From SIG452 sp045580405 (GTDB lineage: Bacteria; Bacillota; Clostridia; UMGS1840): a DNA stretch of 7,015 bases. Position 1 is the first letter of the stretch; each line of letters opens with the position of its first letter. Shown here one piece after another: positions 5,639-7,015 of the stretch. A program made the position numbers and the translations under genes. The notes under the pieces are model-generated. The model made no database searches. It worked only from the letters and a program-made list of their open reading frames with translations, and was not told the DNA's origin. The DNA lies in assembly GCA_045580405.1 (NCBI GenBank), contig JAZNNT010000151.1, positions 1 to 7,015 on the forward strand. The letters are read 5' to 3'.

Positions 5639-7015
5639 TTGAAACATATACGCGATTTTCTTTCCTATTATAAACCTCATAAAAAGCTGTTTTTCCAGGA
5701 TATGTTCTGTGCCTTTTTAGTGGCGGTGGCAGATTTGGTGTATCCCATGATTGCCAAAAACATGATTAACGACTATGTGCCCAATCAGAATATCCGTTTG
5801 TTTGTGGTATGGTCCGGAGTGTTACTGGCAATTTACATCATCAAAGCTTTTTTAAACTATTTTATTCAGTACTACGGCCACGTCATGGGGGTACGGATGC
5901 AGGCGGAAATGCGACAAAAGTTATTTCGCCACTTAGAAAAACTGCCCTTCTCATATTTTGACGAAAATAAATCGGGTACCATTATGTCCCGGCTGGTCAA
6001 TGACTTAATGGACATTTCCGAGCTTGCCCATCACGGTCCGGAGGACTTGTTTCTATCCCTCATTGTTATGGTTGGCTCCTTTGCCATTTTGTGCACCGTA
6101 AATGTGTGGCTCACGCTTATCACCTTTGCCCTGCTCCCCGTGATTGTGCTGATTGTGGTTTCGCTCCGATTAAAAATGAGCCGTACTTTCAAGAAAACCC
6201 GTGTGGAATTGGGAGAAGTCAATGCCAACTTGGAAAACTCCATTTCCGGTATCCGTGTGACAAGGGCATACAACAATACCGAAAGAGAAGAAGAAAAATT
6301 CCGTCAGTATAATGACCGTTATCAAACGGCAAGAAACGAATCCTATAAAGTAATGGGGCAATTTCATTCATCCCTTACCTTCTCCACCGACATTTTATAT
6401 TTGGTGGTACTGGTGGCAGGCGGTATTTTCTTCTTTCAAAATCAGATTGATGCCGGTGAATTTACCATGTATCTGCTCTACATTAACTCCTTCTTACAGC
6501 CTCTGCGGAAACTTATCAGCTTCTTTGAACAGTATCAAAACGGTATGACAGGCTTTGAAAGAATCCAGGAAGTGTTTGCCGTGCCTCCCGAAGAAGAACC
6601 CGAAAATGCGGTTACCATGAATACCACCAACGGCGATATCACCTTCCGAAATGTTACCTTCTGCTATGAAGAAGCAGAGGAAGACAGAAAACCGGTGATT
6701 GAGCATCTGAATCTGCATATTCCCAACGGCAAAACTGTGGCACTGGTAGGCCCCTCCGGTGGCGGAAAAACAACGCTTTGTCATTTGATTCCCCGGTTCT
6801 ATGAAATTTCCGAAGGTGAAATTTTATTGGACGGTGTAGACATCCGTAACTTAAGCCGTCAGAGTCTTCGCAGCCATATCGGTATGGTAGCGCAAGATGG
6901 GTTCCTCTTTACCGGCTCCATCCCGGAAAACATCGGCTACGGCAACTTAGTTGCCTCCCAAGAAGAAATCATAGTAGCTGCCAAAAAAGCAAAAATTCAC
7001 GATTACAATATGAGC
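5639..7015 (+). CDS. ABC exporter half-transporter, permease-ATPase fusion (3' end cut off)
   Basis: The visible 459 residues form a type IV (MsbA/LmrA-like) ABC exporter half: a six-helix membrane domain fused to an ATPase domain, acting in the cytoplasmic membrane as a dimer. Hydrophobic segments fall near 18-40, 53-78, 136-156, 157-178, 247-268 and 273-295. The coupling region LPFSYFDENKSGTIMSRLVND (102-122) is typical. The nucleotide-binding domain begins near 333 (GDITFRNVTFCYE), with Walker A GPSGGGKTT (371-379), GEILLDGVDIRNL (393-405) and the Q-loop glutamine Gln419 in GMVAQDGFLF. The LSGGQ signature, Walker B and H-loop lie beyond the window. The reading frame is open to the last base. 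The start is TTG with a strong ribosome-binding site, and the first residues MKHIRDFLSYYKPHKK fit the family. The substrate cannot be told. A partner subunit or regulator may follow to the right. Confidence 0.93.
   Translation, partial: MKHIRDFLSYYKPHKKLFFQDMFCAFLVAVADLVYPMIAKNMINDYVPNQNIRLFVVWSGVLLAIYIIKAFLNYFIQYYGHVMGVRMQAEMRQKLFRHLEKLPFSYFDENKSGTIMSRLVNDLMDISELAHHGPEDLFLSLIVMVGSFAILCTVNVWLTLITFALLPVIVLIVVSLRLKMSRTFKKTRVELGEVNANLENSISGIRVTRAYNNTEREEEKFRQYNDRYQTARNESYKVMGQFHSSLTFSTDILYLVVLVAGGIFFFQNQIDAGEFTMYLLYINSFLQPLRKLISFFEQYQNGMTGFERIQEVFAVPPEEEPENAVTMNTTNGDITFRNVTFCYEEAEEDRKPVIEHLNLHIPNGKTVALVGPSGGGKTTLCHLIPRFYEISEGEILLDGVDIRNLSRQSLRSHIGMVAQDGFLFTGSIPENIGYGNLVASQEEIIVAAKKAKIHDYNMS

Noticed and set aside
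6031..6784. Minus-strand frames of 65-96 codons inside the ABC transporter gene
   Set aside because: They are antisense to a continuous coding frame with clear family motifs and have no ribosome-binding sites or domain patterns.

Overview
The window looks like chromosome from a low-to-moderate GC Firmicute, most likely a member of Clostridia. The support is the nnr-alr-mazF order (a relative of the Bacillus alr-ndoAI-ndoA locus), an EndoA-type MazF very close to the Bacillus form, purine-rich Shine-Dalgarno sequences, consensus sigma-A promoters and AT-rich intergenic DNA. I cannot name a genus.

Layout. Positions 1-232 hold no gene. This stretch contains an AT-rich tract with a near-perfect leftward promoter (81-109) and a hairpin terminator (about 192-230). 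From 233 to 5479 four genes lie on the minus strand and read leftward in the order ppk1 (polyphosphate kinase), nnr (bifunctional NAD(P)H-hydrate repair enzyme), alr (alanine racemase) and mazF (EndoA-like mRNA interferase). ppk1 and nnr are 8 nt apart, and the nnr ribosome-binding site overlaps the ppk1 stop codon. nnr and alr overlap by 14 nt. alr and mazF are separated by 144 nt. The cluster probably runs from a ppk1 promoter at 5521-5549 to the hairpin after mazF. A short region (5480-5638) carries this promoter back to back with a rightward one (5575-5603). The rightward promoter drives an ABC exporter half-transporter with a TTG start at 5639. That gene is cut off by the window end, before its signature motif and Walker B.

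How the genes fit together. Alr supplies D-alanine for the cell wall, Nnr repairs damaged NAD(P)H, Ppk1 stores phosphate as polyphosphate, and MazF cuts mRNA. All four are housekeeping or stress-related genes, and their co-transcription is an inference from spacing and signals. The most notable points are a MazF with no antitoxin gene in the usual place, ppk1 joined to the nnr-alr-mazF cluster, a basic-aromatic tail on Ppk1, and a very strong-looking leftward promoter with phased A-tracts and no start codon before the window edge. I found no CRISPR array, mobile element, tRNA, rRNA or clearly new multi-gene system.
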